A stretch of 64,000 nucleotides of DNA from Clostridiales bacterium (GTDB lineage Bacteria; Bacillota; Clostridia; Oscillospirales; CAG-272), in the NCBI GenBank assembly GCA_012514145.1, contig JAAZAV010000053.1, positions 1-64,000 on the forward strand, in the 5' to 3' direction. The notes below the pieces were generated by a model. The model made no database searches. It was not told the origin of the DNA and saw only the letters and a list, made by a program, of their open reading frames with translations. Both the position numbers and the translations under genes were made by a program. Positions 1-9,272 of the stretch are shown here, one piece after another (the first letter of the stretch is position 1; each line of letters opens with the position of its first letter).

Positions 1-12
1 CTTGAACGCGCC

Positions 13-63
13 GACTTTGCAGCCTGCATTCGGGGCTTCGCCCCTCATTCCGGCTGCAAAGTC
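13..63. repeat. Large imperfect hairpin at the window edge
   Basis: The arms at 13-24 (GACTTTGCAGCC) and 52-63 (GGCTGCAAAGTC) are perfectly complementary over 12 bases. Inside them a second stem pairs GGGGC (32-36) with GCCCC (40-44) around a 3-base loop. No T-run follows, so it is either a terminator without a U-tract for a gene outside the window or a dispersed palindromic element. The rest of 64-281 is AT-rich and I see no gene in it. Confidence 0.5.
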
Positions 64-281
64 TTTAACACACTCCATCCCTTTTTCTTGCACTTTTTAG
101 TCTCACATCATTGACAAAACCACAAAGCGGGGATTTTTCACATTTTTCATCCCCTTCCATCCCTGCAGTCTTGATTAAGCCGTCATGAGCATCAGCAAAT
201 AAAACATCAGAGATAACGCTTTTTTATATTATCACCGGGTTTTCAACAGATTGAAATGTCAAGCGTCTTACATCTTACATA

Positions 282-1496
282 TCACTCGTCGCAGGGACGG
301 CGTCCGACAGCCGGCGGGAGAGTGGCTCCGCGCCCTTCGCTGTCAGGGAAGGGGGTGGCGGTGTAGAACCCGGCGTACTGTTCGGCAAGTCTGTCACGTT
401 CAGACTTGTCGCGGAAGTCGGGAATTAGGTAGGTTGCGCCGTCATTAAGACAGCTCTTCCAGCCTAAAATCCCCACCGCCGACATGGCGCAGCCGCGGTA
501 GACGTCGAAGAAGGGCTGTTCCTTCTTCTTTATAGCATGAGCGAAATTCCAGAGTGTCCAGAAGTCGCCGCCTCCGTGGCCGGCGGCTGATGCCATTTCG
601 GCGTTGAAAGGCCACTCGGGCGCATAGAAATCGTTGCTCTCGCCCTCGGGAGTCTCCCAGGGGTAGTAATACTTGCGAACCTTGCCGTCAAGATGTCCGC
701 CGGTCTCGGCGCTGCCGTATTCGCCGACTATGCGGTAGCGGCTGGGAGAGGGAATAGCGGCACAGCCGGTCACGTTGAACATGGAACCGTCGTCCATCGA
801 GACATCCATCATGGCATAGGCGTCGTAGTTGTGCCGGAAGTCGTCATAAGTTTCAAGTACATCCGAATGCACGGCGCGTGCGGATACCTTGACCGGCATG
901 GCGCCCGTCATATGCATAAGCGGACCGAGGGCATGGGTGCAGTAGTAGGTGCGCGGCATCCATCCCCGCCAGTGATATTTGCCCGGGGTCAGGCGGCGCA
1001 GAGTTTCCCGGTCACAGCCGTGATTATACTCGCCCTCACCATAGAGTATCTTCCCCAGCTTGCCGCTCATCGCAAGACGCTGCAGTTCCAGGTTGGCAGC
1101 GCTGAAAGGATAGTTCTCGGCAATCATGTAGACGGCATCGCTTTTTTCGGCGGCGTCGCAGAGAGCAGTACACTCGGCGAGGGTCGATGCCGAGGTACAC
1201 TCGCTGAACACATGGATTCCCCTCTCGAGGCAGCGGATGGCATAGGGCGCGTGCTCATGAAAGTAGTTAGCCAGAATTACGGCGTCAAGCCCGCACTCGA
1301 TGAACTCGTCAAAGTCAGAGAAGGTTTTTACCTCACCTTTCACACGGCTTAGGGCATCATTCAGCGTTTTTTCGTTTTTATCGCAGAGAGCGACCAGTTC
1401 GAAATCGTCGGTCATAGCCTCACAGTTGGAAATAAAGCTTGAGCCTCTCCAGGTGCCGAAAATTCCTATTCTTGTTCTTTTTTTCGTCTGTGACAT
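282..1496 (-). CDS. Gfo/Idh/MocA-family NAD(P)-dependent oxidoreductase
   Basis: A 404-residue protein with the Gfo/Idh/MocA layout. The N-terminal Rossmann domain has its nucleotide-binding loop written as GIFGTWRGSSF, a loose form of GxGxxG. It is followed by an ALCDKN strand end and the typical region around residues 70-100 (DAVILANYFHEHAPYA, HVFSECTSAS), where the family carries its E-C/K-P-type catalytic loop. The C-terminal half is the alpha/beta substrate domain. Family members oxidise or epimerise sugars, inositols and glycosides; the substrate cannot be read from sequence. No signal peptide, so cytoplasmic. It is divergent from the YybS-like gene with its own promoter (1547-1575), and the SD AAAGGAAA lies about 10 bases before the ATG. 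A second, distantly similar family member lies at 53698-54843. Confidence 0.85.
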   Translation of the reverse strand: MSQTKKRTRIGIFGTWRGSSFISNCEAMTDDFELVALCDKNEKTLNDALSRVKGEVKTFSDFDEFIECGLDAVILANYFHEHAPYAIRCLERGIHVFSECTSASTLAECTALCDAAEKSDAVYMIAENYPFSAANLELQRLAMSGKLGKILYGEGEYNHGCDRETLRRLTPGKYHWRGWMPRTYYCTHALGPLMHMTGAMPVKVSARAVHSDVLETYDDFRHNYDAYAMMDVSMDDGSMFNVTGCAAIPSPSRYRIVGEYGSAETGGHLDGKVRKYYYPWETPEGESNDFYAPEWPFNAEMASAAGHGGGDFWTLWNFAHAIKKKEQPFFDVYRGCAMSAVGILGWKSCLNDGATYLIPDFRDKSERDRLAEQYAGFYTATPFPDSEGRGATLPPAVGRRPCDE

Positions 1497-1546
1497 ATGC
1501 AGCGGTTTCCTTTCACGGATATGATAATATCATTTATTATACCTGT

Positions 1547-1575
1547 ATTATACCTGATATGCAGGCGTTATGCAA
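1547..1575 (-). promoter_or_regulatory. Sigma-A type promoter for the Gfo/Idh gene
   Basis: Read on the minus strand, TTGCAT (1575-1570) and TATAAT (1552-1547) are separated by exactly 17 bases, about 50 bases upstream of the start codon at 1496. A second TATAAT lies 11 bases downstream. Confidence 0.6.
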
Positions 1576-1649
1576 TGCCGGATTTTGAATTTTGGGAATC
1601 GGTTTGTAAAATAACGGTGCATGTAAGCGTAAATTTTAATGATTTTCTA

Positions 1650-1678
1650 TTGTTTATAGCCGGGCTCTATGATATAAT
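1650..1678 (+). promoter_or_regulatory. Promoter of the YybS-like / GdpP block
   Basis: TTGTTT (1650-1655), a 17-base spacer and a perfect TATAAT (1673-1678). The predicted transcription start near 1685 leaves only about 13 bases before the ribosome-binding site at 1698-1705. Confidence 0.6.
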
Positions 1679-1692
1679 GTAACGAATCAGTT

Positions 1693-2841
1693 TTGCGAAG
1701 GAGAGATTCGCTTATCAACACATCTGATAACAACACCGGAGGCATACCCTCACCGTCACCCGTGCACACGCCCGCGCCGGGCAAAAACAGCCGGTCGGCA
1801 GGAATGAGCGTGCCTGCCGCGGCAATACTTGCGGCGGTCGTGCTTTTGCTGCACCTGACGGCGGGATTTGATCCCTCCGGGCTTTCCATAATGCCGCTGT
1901 GCGCAATGTCGGCGGCGTCGGCAGCGCTTATCTCGCTGTCGTTTGCGTCAATAATACCGCTGTCGATTTGTGTCGGCGGCTATATGCTTGCGGCTCTGGC
2001 CTCGGGGTCGTTTCTGAGCGCGCTGGTTTATCTCTTTCCGCTTCCCGCCGCGGCGGTTATAATTCTCTCGCTGTCGGGCGGTCTGCCGGCGGAGAAGCGC
2101 ATTTTCGGCGGTAAATCCAAGCTGTTTTCGCTGCGCCTTACAAGAACTGAATGCATAATAGCCCTGACTGTCCTGACCCTCATTCTTGGGCTGTCGGCGC
2201 TGTATATCGCAATACGCGCCTCGGGCGTTACCGTGGCGGAATTTACCGCTTCCGAGAGCGAGCGCTTTGCCGATATCCTCCGCTCATTCACCGAAACCGC
2301 GGCGGAGGCGGGGAATGTCGGCGGGAACGAAAATATGGCTGCCATCGCGAAATATACCGAAGATATGATACAGTATTATGTCGGCTATCTGCGCCTGATG
2401 CTGCCGTCAATCTTCGTCACGACAGCTTCGGTATTTGCATATACAGCCACCCTGTTCTTTCGCCTGCTGGCAAAGACGACCCGCTGTTCATATATTCTCG
2501 GCGAGGACGGCTGGCGCTTTACACTGAGCCGGGTCACGGCAATTGTATTTATTGTTTCGTATGTACTCAACATCCTCGGCGGAAACCTTGTGGATAACAC
2601 AATAACGGCGGCGTCTGGCAATCTGGTGATCATACTCACACCGGGACTGGCGGTGATCGGTGTAAAGCACATGCTGCGCCGCATACGTTCCCCCAAAGGA
2701 CTGCCGGTGGCGGTATTATACGGAATTGTGATTTTTGTGCTGGCGTTCCTCAACATATTCATGATATTCACACTTGCCTCATTCATCGGTGTGATTGATA
2801 TCATGACCGGCGGACGCAGGCTCTTTGACAGCGGCGAATAG
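1693..2841 (+). CDS. YybS-like (DUF2232) multi-pass membrane protein
   Basis: A roughly 380-residue, very hydrophobic protein with about eight predicted membrane spans, starting near residue 40 after a polar Pro/Ser-rich N-terminus. The order yybS-like, gdpP, rplI, dnaB is known from Bacillus and other Firmicutes, and together with the hydropathy this supports a DUF2232/YybS identity. The molecular function of the family is unsettled. The start is uncertain. The only conventional start near the beginning of the frame is TTG at 1693, but the strong SD AAGGAGAG (1698-1705) lies downstream of it and has no in-frame ATG, GTG or TTG at proper distance. ATC at 1714 is correctly spaced. The next in-frame ATG is codon 39 (1807), just before the first membrane span. 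Confidence 0.75.
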   Translation: MRRRDSLINTSDNNTGGIPSPSPVHTPAPGKNSRSAGMSVPAAAILAAVVLLLHLTAGFDPSGLSIMPLCAMSAASAALISLSFASIIPLSICVGGYMLAALASGSFLSALVYLFPLPAAAVIILSLSGGLPAEKRIFGGKSKLFSLRLTRTECIIALTVLTLILGLSALYIAIRASGVTVAEFTASESERFADILRSFTETAAEAGNVGGNENMAAIAKYTEDMIQYYVGYLRLMLPSIFVTTASVFAYTATLFFRLLAKTTRCSYILGEDGWRFTLSRVTAIVFIVSYVLNILGGNLVDNTITAASGNLVIILTPGLAVIGVKHMLRRIRSPKGLPVAVLYGIVIFVLAFLNIFMIFTLASFIGVIDIMTGGRRLFDSGE

Positions 2842-2861
2842 GCTGCGGAAAGGATATTAAT

Positions 2862-4691
2862 ATGCTTAAAAGCTTTGAAATATCGGGCAGAGAGTTCTTC
2901 GGCGACGGCAAGCCCTTCAAGCTGTTATCCGGTTCGATGCACTATTTCCGCATAGTCCCGGAATACTGGCGCCGGCGTATGGAGATGCTTAAGCTCCTGG
3001 GCTGCAACACGATGATGACCTACATGGCATGGCACTATCATGAGCCGAGGCGTGGCGAATATGACTTCTCCGGCATGCTGGATGTGGGCGGATATGTGCG
3101 TCTCGCCGGTGAGCTGGGGCTGAATGTGATAATCCGTCCCGGACCCTTCATCTGTTCGGAATGCGATCTGGGCGGTCTGCCCTGGTGGCTGCTGGCTGAA
3201 GACGGGATACGGCTCCGCTCAATGGATCCGAAATTCATCGGGCCGATGGACGCCTACCTCAAAAAGGTATGCGATATCATCCGCCCGCTTCTGGTGACAA
3301 ACGGCGGTCCGATAATCATGGTTCAGCTTGAAAACGAATACGGCGGGCGCGCCTGCGACGACGAATATCTCTGTCACATCCGCGATTTTTACATCGGACA
3401 GGGCATAGATGTGCCGCTGTTCGTGTCTGACTACCCGAGCGCCCAGACCCTTTCCTGGTCGGGCACCGGGGATTCGCTGTTAACCGCCAACTTCCGCACC
3501 GAATACGAGCAGCTTAACAATCTCAAAAAATTTCAGCCCGACAAGCCGGCTATGGTCACCGAATACTGGAACGGCCGTCAGCACGGCTGGAACGATTCCT
3601 TCGCCCCGGTGCCCCTCGAACCGGTAATCACAGCTCTCAGCCACCTGCTGGACGAGGCGCAGGGCGTAAACCTTTACATGTATCACGGCGGCACCAACTT
3701 CGGCTTCATGAACGGAGCGATATCCCGCCCGAAATACAATCCCCGCACCACCTCATACGACGTGGACGCGCCTCTGAACGAATACGGCGACATCACTCCG
3801 AAATATCTGGCGGAGCAGAAGGAATTCTGCCGCGCCGCTGGAATTCCGGTGCCCTTGACGGTTAGCAGCGCCGCTCCGAGAAAGGCTTACGGCAGAGTCG
3901 ACTTCACTTCCTGTATTCCGCTGCTCGACAATCTTGACCTCTACGGCGAGCCGGTACACAGTCATAGCTGCCTGCCCATGGAGAAATTGGGCTACGGTTA
4001 CGGATATGTGGCGTATTCGAGACGGCTGCCCTGTATTTACTCCGAAATACCGCTCACCTTCCCCCGCATCCGCGACATCGCCGACATCTATATCGGCGGC
4101 ATACTGCGTGACACACTGCGGCGCGGCGAGGAGGAGGAAAAGTCGGTTCTGCTCACTCCCGGGGACAGCGGAAAGACGGTTATTATCATCGTCGAGAACT
4201 CGGGAAGGCTCAATTCAGCTCCCCTCCATCTGCTGTCAAATGAGATGAAGGGTCTGCCGGACGGCGTTGAGTTCTCCCGTACCAGAGCCTTCCACAACTG
4301 GGATAACTACCGTCTGCCATTTGATGTAATGCCGAAAGCGGAGCGCTTCGGCGCACTGCCCGGCACCGCCGACATGGTGCCGATGCTCTATAGCTCAACC
4401 TTTGCGGTGGAGGGCGAGCCCTGCGACACTTTCCTGCGGCTCTGCGGATTGACCCGGGGCTTCGCGGTGCTCAACGGCTTCAACCTGGGGCGCCACTACC
4501 GCGATTCCACTCAGCAGACCCTCTACATTCCCGCGCCGCTGCTGCGGGAGGGTGAGAACGAACTTATCGTATTTGACGCGGGCAGTTCCTCGCCTGTGGA
4601 TGAAAGATATGCGTCGTTCGGCGATGTACACGACCTCTGCAGACTGACACCCGAAGGCGGCATCGAGATTCCCAGTGCCGTAACCGGCTGA
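2862..4691 (+). CDS. Beta-galactosidase, glycoside hydrolase family 35
   Basis: A 609-residue GH35 enzyme that releases terminal beta-galactosyl residues with retention. The catalytic TIM barrel fills the N-terminal half. RPGPFICSE leads into GGLPWWLL (92-111), a GH35 hallmark. The acid/base is expected at Glu159 in VQLENEYGG and the nucleophile at Glu234 in MVTEYWNG. GGTNFGFMNGA follows, as in the family. The C-terminal part contains beta-rich jelly-roll segments (GFAVLNGFNLGRHY). There is no signal peptide, so it acts on imported oligosaccharides in the cytoplasm. It sits 20 bases after the YybS-like gene and 41 bases before gdpP, inside a block that is contiguous in many Firmicutes. ATG at 2862 follows GGAAAGGATA. 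Confidence 0.93.
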   Translation: MLKSFEISGREFFGDGKPFKLLSGSMHYFRIVPEYWRRRMEMLKLLGCNTMMTYMAWHYHEPRRGEYDFSGMLDVGGYVRLAGELGLNVIIRPGPFICSECDLGGLPWWLLAEDGIRLRSMDPKFIGPMDAYLKKVCDIIRPLLVTNGGPIIMVQLENEYGGRACDDEYLCHIRDFYIGQGIDVPLFVSDYPSAQTLSWSGTGDSLLTANFRTEYEQLNNLKKFQPDKPAMVTEYWNGRQHGWNDSFAPVPLEPVITALSHLLDEAQGVNLYMYHGGTNFGFMNGAISRPKYNPRTTSYDVDAPLNEYGDITPKYLAEQKEFCRAAGIPVPLTVSSAAPRKAYGRVDFTSCIPLLDNLDLYGEPVHSHSCLPMEKLGYGYGYVAYSRRLPCIYSEIPLTFPRIRDIADIYIGGILRDTLRRGEEEEKSVLLTPGDSGKTVIIIVENSGRLNSAPLHLLSNEMKGLPDGVEFSRTRAFHNWDNYRLPFDVMPKAERFGALPGTADMVPMLYSSTFAVEGEPCDTFLRLCGLTRGFAVLNGFNLGRHYRDSTQQTLYIPAPLLREGENELIVFDAGSSSPVDERYASFGDVHDLCRLTPEGGIEIPSAVTG

Positions 4692-4732
4692 ACCGTATAT
4701 GCCGTCAACTCTGCCGATCTGAACAAAATACT

Positions 4733-6766
4733 ATGAAAATGCTGATCTTTCTGAAAAAATTGTTCCGCGACACCTTCCGCGGACACAAAATCCTGCACCT
4801 CGGCTCGTCGGCGCTGCTTGCAATACTCTTTATGATTGTCGGCGCGCTGCTTGCATCGGCGGGTCAGTCGGTGCCTTCGGTCGTTCTGAAGCTGACACCG
4901 CTCTATCTCGTTTGTGCGCTGGCTCTGGCGCTGCTGATGCGCTATCTCATCGACCGCAGCGACCCGACCCGAATCAACGATGATGACCTGCTTAAAGAGG
5001 TAACGCTCGCCTTTATGGTGAAGCTTGCCCATCCCACCATGATCTGCGATGACAGCGGTACGATAATCTGGCACAACCGCTCAATGGCAAGCCGTTCCGG
5101 CTCCCGCCACAGTTTCTACGGGCAGAATATTTCAAAGCTTGCCGGTATGGAGCTGTCTCAGCTTGTTGAGATAGCTTCGTCTGAAGGTACCGAGATAGAC
5201 GCCTTCGAAGGGCGTTATCGTCTGCGCTGCTATCAGATGACGGCGGCTGAGAAGAAATGTACAGTCATCGTCTGGAACGACATAACCGAGCTGAAGCAGG
5301 CTTACGACCGCCTCGAGGCGACCGAAACGCTGGTGGCGTTCATTACGATAGACAATCTGGATGAGATACAGCAGTATACCAGGGAGGACTCCCGCGATGC
5401 GGCTCTCAGAGTCGAGGAGATACTTGAGGACTGGGCGGCATCTTACGGAGGCATACTCCGGGAATACGATCAGGACAAGTATATCTTCCTTTTCCAGTAT
5501 TCCTGCCTCGGAGAGCTGAAAAACAATAAATTTGATGTGCTGGACCGCATCCGTGATGTGCGTATAGGCGACGGCTCACTGCCGGTCACCGTATCAATAG
5601 GCATCGAGCGTATGAGCGGCACACTTGCGGAGAAGGAACGCGCTTCACGGGCGGCTCTCGACCTTGCGCTGCAGAGAGGCGGCGACCAGGTTGTTCTGCG
5701 GGAGGACGGAGAGACCCAATTCTTCGGCGGCCGCACCAAGGGCGTGCAGAAGCGCACCAAGGTTCGCGCCCGGGTGGTGGCGAGAGAACTTGTGTCGCTC
5801 ATGGCAAGGGCCTCCAACGTACTTATAATGGGTCATCGTTATGGCGACTACGATTCCATCGGCGCCGGCGTAGGGATATACCGTCTTTCCAAATATGTGG
5901 GAGTTGAGGCGCATATCATTGTCAACCGCAACGACCCCAATATACGCAAAGCCTTCGAAAAGCTCAAACCCCTCGAAGATTACGCCGAGTGTTTCATAGA
6001 CGGGGTATCTGCTCAGGAGCTTATCCGCGCCGACACTCTGCTTATCATAGTCGATGTCAACAACCGCACCCAGTTCGAGGCGCCTGATGTGGCGGATAAT
6101 GTCAAGGATGTGGTGTATATCGACCATCACCGTAAAACTGCGGAATTTCGCACCGAGCCGGTGCTGTCGTATATCGAGCCTTCGGCATCCTCCACCTGTG
6201 AGCTTATTGCCGAGATACTGGAGCAGTCGGCACCGGGCAACCTGCTGCTGCGCGACGAAGCGGAGATAATGCTTGCCGGCATCATGCTGGACACCAAGCA
6301 GTTCACCCGAAACACAGGCGTGCGCACCTTCAGCGCGGCGCTCTATCTGCGCAACGAGGGAGCCTCAACCAGCGCATCGCAGGCAATGTTCAACAGCGAT
6401 CTTGACGACTTCATGCGGGCGGCGCGTTTTGAGAGCAATGTCACCATATACCGTGACAGAATAGCCATCGCGGTTAACGACTCGCCGTGTACCGCAGCCG
6501 ACCGTGTCGCCGCCGCGAAGGCTGCCGACAGGCTGCTAAGCGTGGACGGCATAGCCGCCAGCTTCGCGGCATACGAACTTGACGGAACGACATATCTGTC
6601 CGCGCGTTCGGCGGGAAGCATCAACGTGCAGTTAATTGCCGAGCGTCTTGGCGGCGGCGGTCATTTCGACGCGGCTGCGGCACAGCTCCGCGAAACACCG
6701 CTTGATGAGGCGCTCGTGCTTATACGCGAGGCAATCGACGCCGCACTCGATTCGATGAAAAAGTAA
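4733..6766 (+). CDS. gdpP: Cyclic-di-AMP phosphodiesterase GdpP
   Basis: A 677-residue membrane enzyme that hydrolyses c-di-AMP to pApA and so affects cell-wall and potassium homeostasis. Two membrane helices lie at about 25-45 and 52-73. A PAS-like domain follows (about 85-190), then a degenerate GGDEF domain (about 200-330) in which the signature position reads REYDQD. The catalytic DHH-DHHA1 module follows. The metal-binding residues are visible: MGHRYGDYDSIG (366-377; His368, Asp372, Asp374), Asp441 in IIVDVNN, and DHH at 464-466. LGGGGH in DHHA1 lies near the C-terminus. Length and domain order match the family. It is the canonical neighbour of the YybS-like and rplI genes, although sugar genes are inserted on both sides here. 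Confidence 0.95.
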   Translation: MKMLIFLKKLFRDTFRGHKILHLGSSALLAILFMIVGALLASAGQSVPSVVLKLTPLYLVCALALALLMRYLIDRSDPTRINDDDLLKEVTLAFMVKLAHPTMICDDSGTIIWHNRSMASRSGSRHSFYGQNISKLAGMELSQLVEIASSEGTEIDAFEGRYRLRCYQMTAAEKKCTVIVWNDITELKQAYDRLEATETLVAFITIDNLDEIQQYTREDSRDAALRVEEILEDWAASYGGILREYDQDKYIFLFQYSCLGELKNNKFDVLDRIRDVRIGDGSLPVTVSIGIERMSGTLAEKERASRAALDLALQRGGDQVVLREDGETQFFGGRTKGVQKRTKVRARVVARELVSLMARASNVLIMGHRYGDYDSIGAGVGIYRLSKYVGVEAHIIVNRNDPNIRKAFEKLKPLEDYAECFIDGVSAQELIRADTLLIIVDVNNRTQFEAPDVADNVKDVVYIDHHRKTAEFRTEPVLSYIEPSASSTCELIAEILEQSAPGNLLLRDEAEIMLAGIMLDTKQFTRNTGVRTFSAALYLRNEGASTSASQAMFNSDLDDFMRAARFESNVTIYRDRIAIAVNDSPCTAADRVAAAKAADRLLSVDGIAASFAAYELDGTTYLSARSAGSINVQLIAERLGGGGHFDAAAAQLRETPLDEALVLIREAIDAALDSMKK

Positions 6767-6798
6767 ACAGTTAAACACAGAATCCGGAGGATAACAAT

Positions 6799-7593
6799 AT
6801 GAGAAGACTCGGATGCTGCATGCCGGGCGGCTCCTTCATGCCCGAGGGCGAAGGTGCGACCGCGTCGGCTTATTCACGGCTTAGACTCGGTTACGACACG
6901 ATTATGAACGCCGGCTACGACTATGCCGAAGCCACCGTGGGATTGCTTATGGAGCTTGAACCCGCAGAGCTTGACCGTCTGGTATCGGAGGGCGTGGTTA
7001 TCGAGGTGGCAAACAGCTTTATCCCGCCGTCCCTGCCCATCGTTTCAACGCCGGTTGAGAAGCTGGATGCCTATGTAGACGAAGCCATGAGGCGTCTGGT
7101 GCGTCTCGGCGGTCGCCTGATAATATTCGGCAGCGGCAAAGCCCGCAGCCTGGGCGGCGATCCTAAGAATATCAAATATCTTGAGAACTTCCTTGCGCTC
7201 TGCTCCCGGCTGGGCGAAAAGCACGGCGTGACCGTGGCGCTGGAGCCGCTGAACGCCCGGGAAACAGATTTCATGAATTATGTTTCCGAGGGCTATGAGC
7301 TGATGAAGCGTCTGGGGCTGCCGAATATCGCCCTGCTTGCCGACGCTTTCCACATGTACTGCGGAAACGAGCCGATTTCAAACCTTTCCGCATGTGCCGA
7401 TGCCATAGTTCATATTCATGTATCGGAGCCCGACCGCACATACCCCGGCGCTTCCGGCGGCGAGTACCTGCGCGCCTTCGCGGCGGGTCTGGACGAGGCG
7501 GGTTATGCCGCCAGGGTCACGGCCGAGTGCTCATTTAACGATTTCGCAGCCGAATGTACAAAGGCATACGAATTTATGAAGGTAACCTTTTAA
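6799..7593 (+). CDS. Sugar phosphate isomerase/epimerase, xylose-isomerase-like TIM barrel
   Basis: A 264-residue single-domain protein of the AP-endonuclease-2/xylose-isomerase-like superfamily, related to D-tagatose 3-epimerase and hydroxypyruvate isomerase. Candidate metal and catalytic residues occur in order: Glu in VALEPLN, Asp and His in LADAFHM, His in IHVSEPDR, and Glu in TAECSF. Substrate is unknown; ketose 3-epimerisation is the usual activity of this branch. The neighbour 32 bases downstream is a DUF6807 protein, and the two probably form a small sugar-catabolic pair spliced between gdpP and rplI. The ATG follows CCGGAGGATAACAAT, a clear SD. Confidence 0.82.
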   Translation: MRRLGCCMPGGSFMPEGEGATASAYSRLRLGYDTIMNAGYDYAEATVGLLMELEPAELDRLVSEGVVIEVANSFIPPSLPIVSTPVEKLDAYVDEAMRRLVRLGGRLIIFGSGKARSLGGDPKNIKYLENFLALCSRLGEKHGVTVALEPLNARETDFMNYVSEGYELMKRLGLPNIALLADAFHMYCGNEPISNLSACADAIVHIHVSEPDRTYPGASGGEYLRAFAAGLDEAGYAARVTAECSFNDFAAECTKAYEFMKVTF

Positions 7594-7625
7594 TAACCTT
7601 TTAATAAAAGGAAGGAGATACGAAA

Positions 7626-8678
7626 ATGACATTTACCTATAAAGTTGCCAGAACACTTGAAAATGAGCCGGTTTTCATAAAAGCCGAGAACCTGTCAGAA
7701 AAGGTTGTCGCCGTAAAAACGGCGGACGGCCGCAGGTTCCCGGCGCAGGCTGCCGGCGATTCGATATGCGTAATCCTCAGCGCCGCCGCCGGCGAGGAGC
7801 TTACACTTGAGGCGGTTGAGGGTTGCTGCGCCGCTGACAAGGGCGTAAAGCTTGAGCCGGTTGATGGCGAGGACAAATTGAACGTGCTTATCGACGGCAA
7901 GTACTTCACCTCCTATGTATATACCGACAAGTTCCTTAAACCCTATTTGGGTCCGGTAATGACCTCGGCTGGGACCTCCTATACCCGTCTCGACTTTGAG
8001 ACTAAGGAGCATCCTCATCAGCGTTCGATAATAGCCGCCGTGGGCGATGTAAACGGATGCGATTTCTGGAACGAGCTTAAGGAGCCGGGTCGCGAGCGCC
8101 ATGATGCGCTTTCAGGTCTCGAGTACGGAGCGGCTTTTGCCCGCTTCACGGCGTCCAACACCTGGATCAAAAACGACGGCGTGCCGGCAGCCGCCGAATC
8201 CCGCACTTTCACCTTTTATGCTCAGCCCGAAGGCAGACGCTGCGTCGATATGGAGCTGACCTTCACCGCGCAGTACGGGGATATCGTGTTCGGAGCCACA
8301 AAGGAGGCAGGTCCTCTCGGCGTGCGCATCAACGAGCAACTTCGGGTAGACAAGGGCGGACATATGGTCAACAGCTACGGCGCCGAGGGCGAAGGCGAGT
8401 GCTGGGGCAAGCCGGCACAGTGGTGCGACTGCTTCGGCGAGATCGACGGTCTTAAATGCGGTGTTGCGGTATTCGACGACGAGCGAAACGAGCGCTACCC
8501 CACCACCTGGCATATCCGCAACTACGGACTTTTCGCAGCCAACAACCTCTACTTCCGGGGCGGGTTGACTATCCCTGCGGGTGAATCGCTGACCTACCGC
8601 TGGAGAATATGGTTCCACGAGGGCGAGTTTGACACCCGCGCCCGTTTCCTCGCATATCTGGCAACCGCTGCGAAATAA
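7626..8678 (+). CDS. DUF6807 (PmoA-like) family protein
   Basis: A 350-residue protein recognised by the family hallmark: HPHQRSIIAAVGDVNG followed by CDFW (around residues 130-150). Here the usual H-H-R-G is written H-Q-R-S. The start of the core (YFTSYVYTDKFLKPYLGPV) and the C-terminal WRIWFHEGE are also typical. The fold is a beta-rich sandwich. The PmoA label is historical, and members occur mostly in polysaccharide and sugar loci of Bacteroidetes and Clostridia. No biochemical role is firmly established. No signal peptide. SD AAGGAAGGAGAT precedes the ATG. Being paired with an isomerase points to sugar catabolism (inference). Confidence 0.75.
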   Translation: MTFTYKVARTLENEPVFIKAENLSEKVVAVKTADGRRFPAQAAGDSICVILSAAAGEELTLEAVEGCCAADKGVKLEPVDGEDKLNVLIDGKYFTSYVYTDKFLKPYLGPVMTSAGTSYTRLDFETKEHPHQRSIIAAVGDVNGCDFWNELKEPGRERHDALSGLEYGAAFARFTASNTWIKNDGVPAAAESRTFTFYAQPEGRRCVDMELTFTAQYGDIVFGATKEAGPLGVRINEQLRVDKGGHMVNSYGAEGEGECWGKPAQWCDCFGEIDGLKCGVAVFDDERNERYPTTWHIRNYGLFAANNLYFRGGLTIPAGESLTYRWRIWFHEGEFDTRARFLAYLATAAK

Positions 8679-8743
8679 CCGTTCCCACAATAAGGGAAAA
8701 TATATAAACGCGCTATAGCAATACCGAAAGGACATATAATACA

Positions 8744-9193
8744 ATGAAAGTTATACTGACACAGGATGTGCGAGCCCAGGGCAAAAAGGGCGAACTTATA
8801 AATGTATCCGACGGCTACGCACGCAACTACCTGCTTCCGAGAGGGTTAGCCATAGAAGCGGATTCCGCCGCGCTGACCGAGCTTAAGAATCGGGAAGCGG
8901 CTGCCGCCCGCAAAAAGGAGATTGAGCGCGCGGCTGCTCTTGAGATGGCTGAAAAACTTAAGTCGGCGGTAGTGAGGATTACCAACGCTTCGGGAGCTGA
9001 CGGGAAACTTTACGGCGCAGTGACTGCAATCGACATCGCAAACGCCGCGAAGGAGCAGTTAGGTCTGGAACTTGACAGGCGCAAGCTGGTGCTGCCCGAG
9101 CCGATAAAGAGCCATGGCACATATGTGATCGATGTAAAGCTCTACCCCCAGATCAGCGGAAAGCTCAGCGTCGTGGTTTGTGACGAAAAGTAA
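8744..9193 (+). CDS. rplI: 50S ribosomal protein L9
   Basis: A 149-residue protein with the L9 N-terminal RNA-binding domain ([32 protein letters not shown]), the long connecting alpha-helix rich in Ala, Lys and Glu (about 45-75) and the C-terminal domain ending in [10 protein letters not shown]. Length is standard. It stabilises the L1 stalk region of 23S rRNA and affects reading-frame maintenance. It lies directly before dnaB, as in Bacillus. Confidence 0.97.
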   Translation: MKVILTQDVRAQGKKGELINVSDGYARNYLLPRGLAIEADSAALTELKNREAAAARKKEIERAAALEMAEKLKSAVVRITNASGADGKLYGAVTAIDIANAAKEQLGLELDRRKLVLPEPIKSHGTYVIDVKLYPQISGKLSVVVCDEK

Positions 9194-9272
9194 AGCGTTT
9201 TCGACACGGCTGCCCGACATGACAACAGAAAGGAGACGGAGGCGGCGTCTGCCGGCTTCGCGATGACAGGCA

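Noticed and set aside
693-1352. 219-codon plus-strand frame inside the Gfo/Idh gene
   Set aside because: It is antisense to an intact oxidoreductase with conserved motifs; composition reflects the opposite frame.
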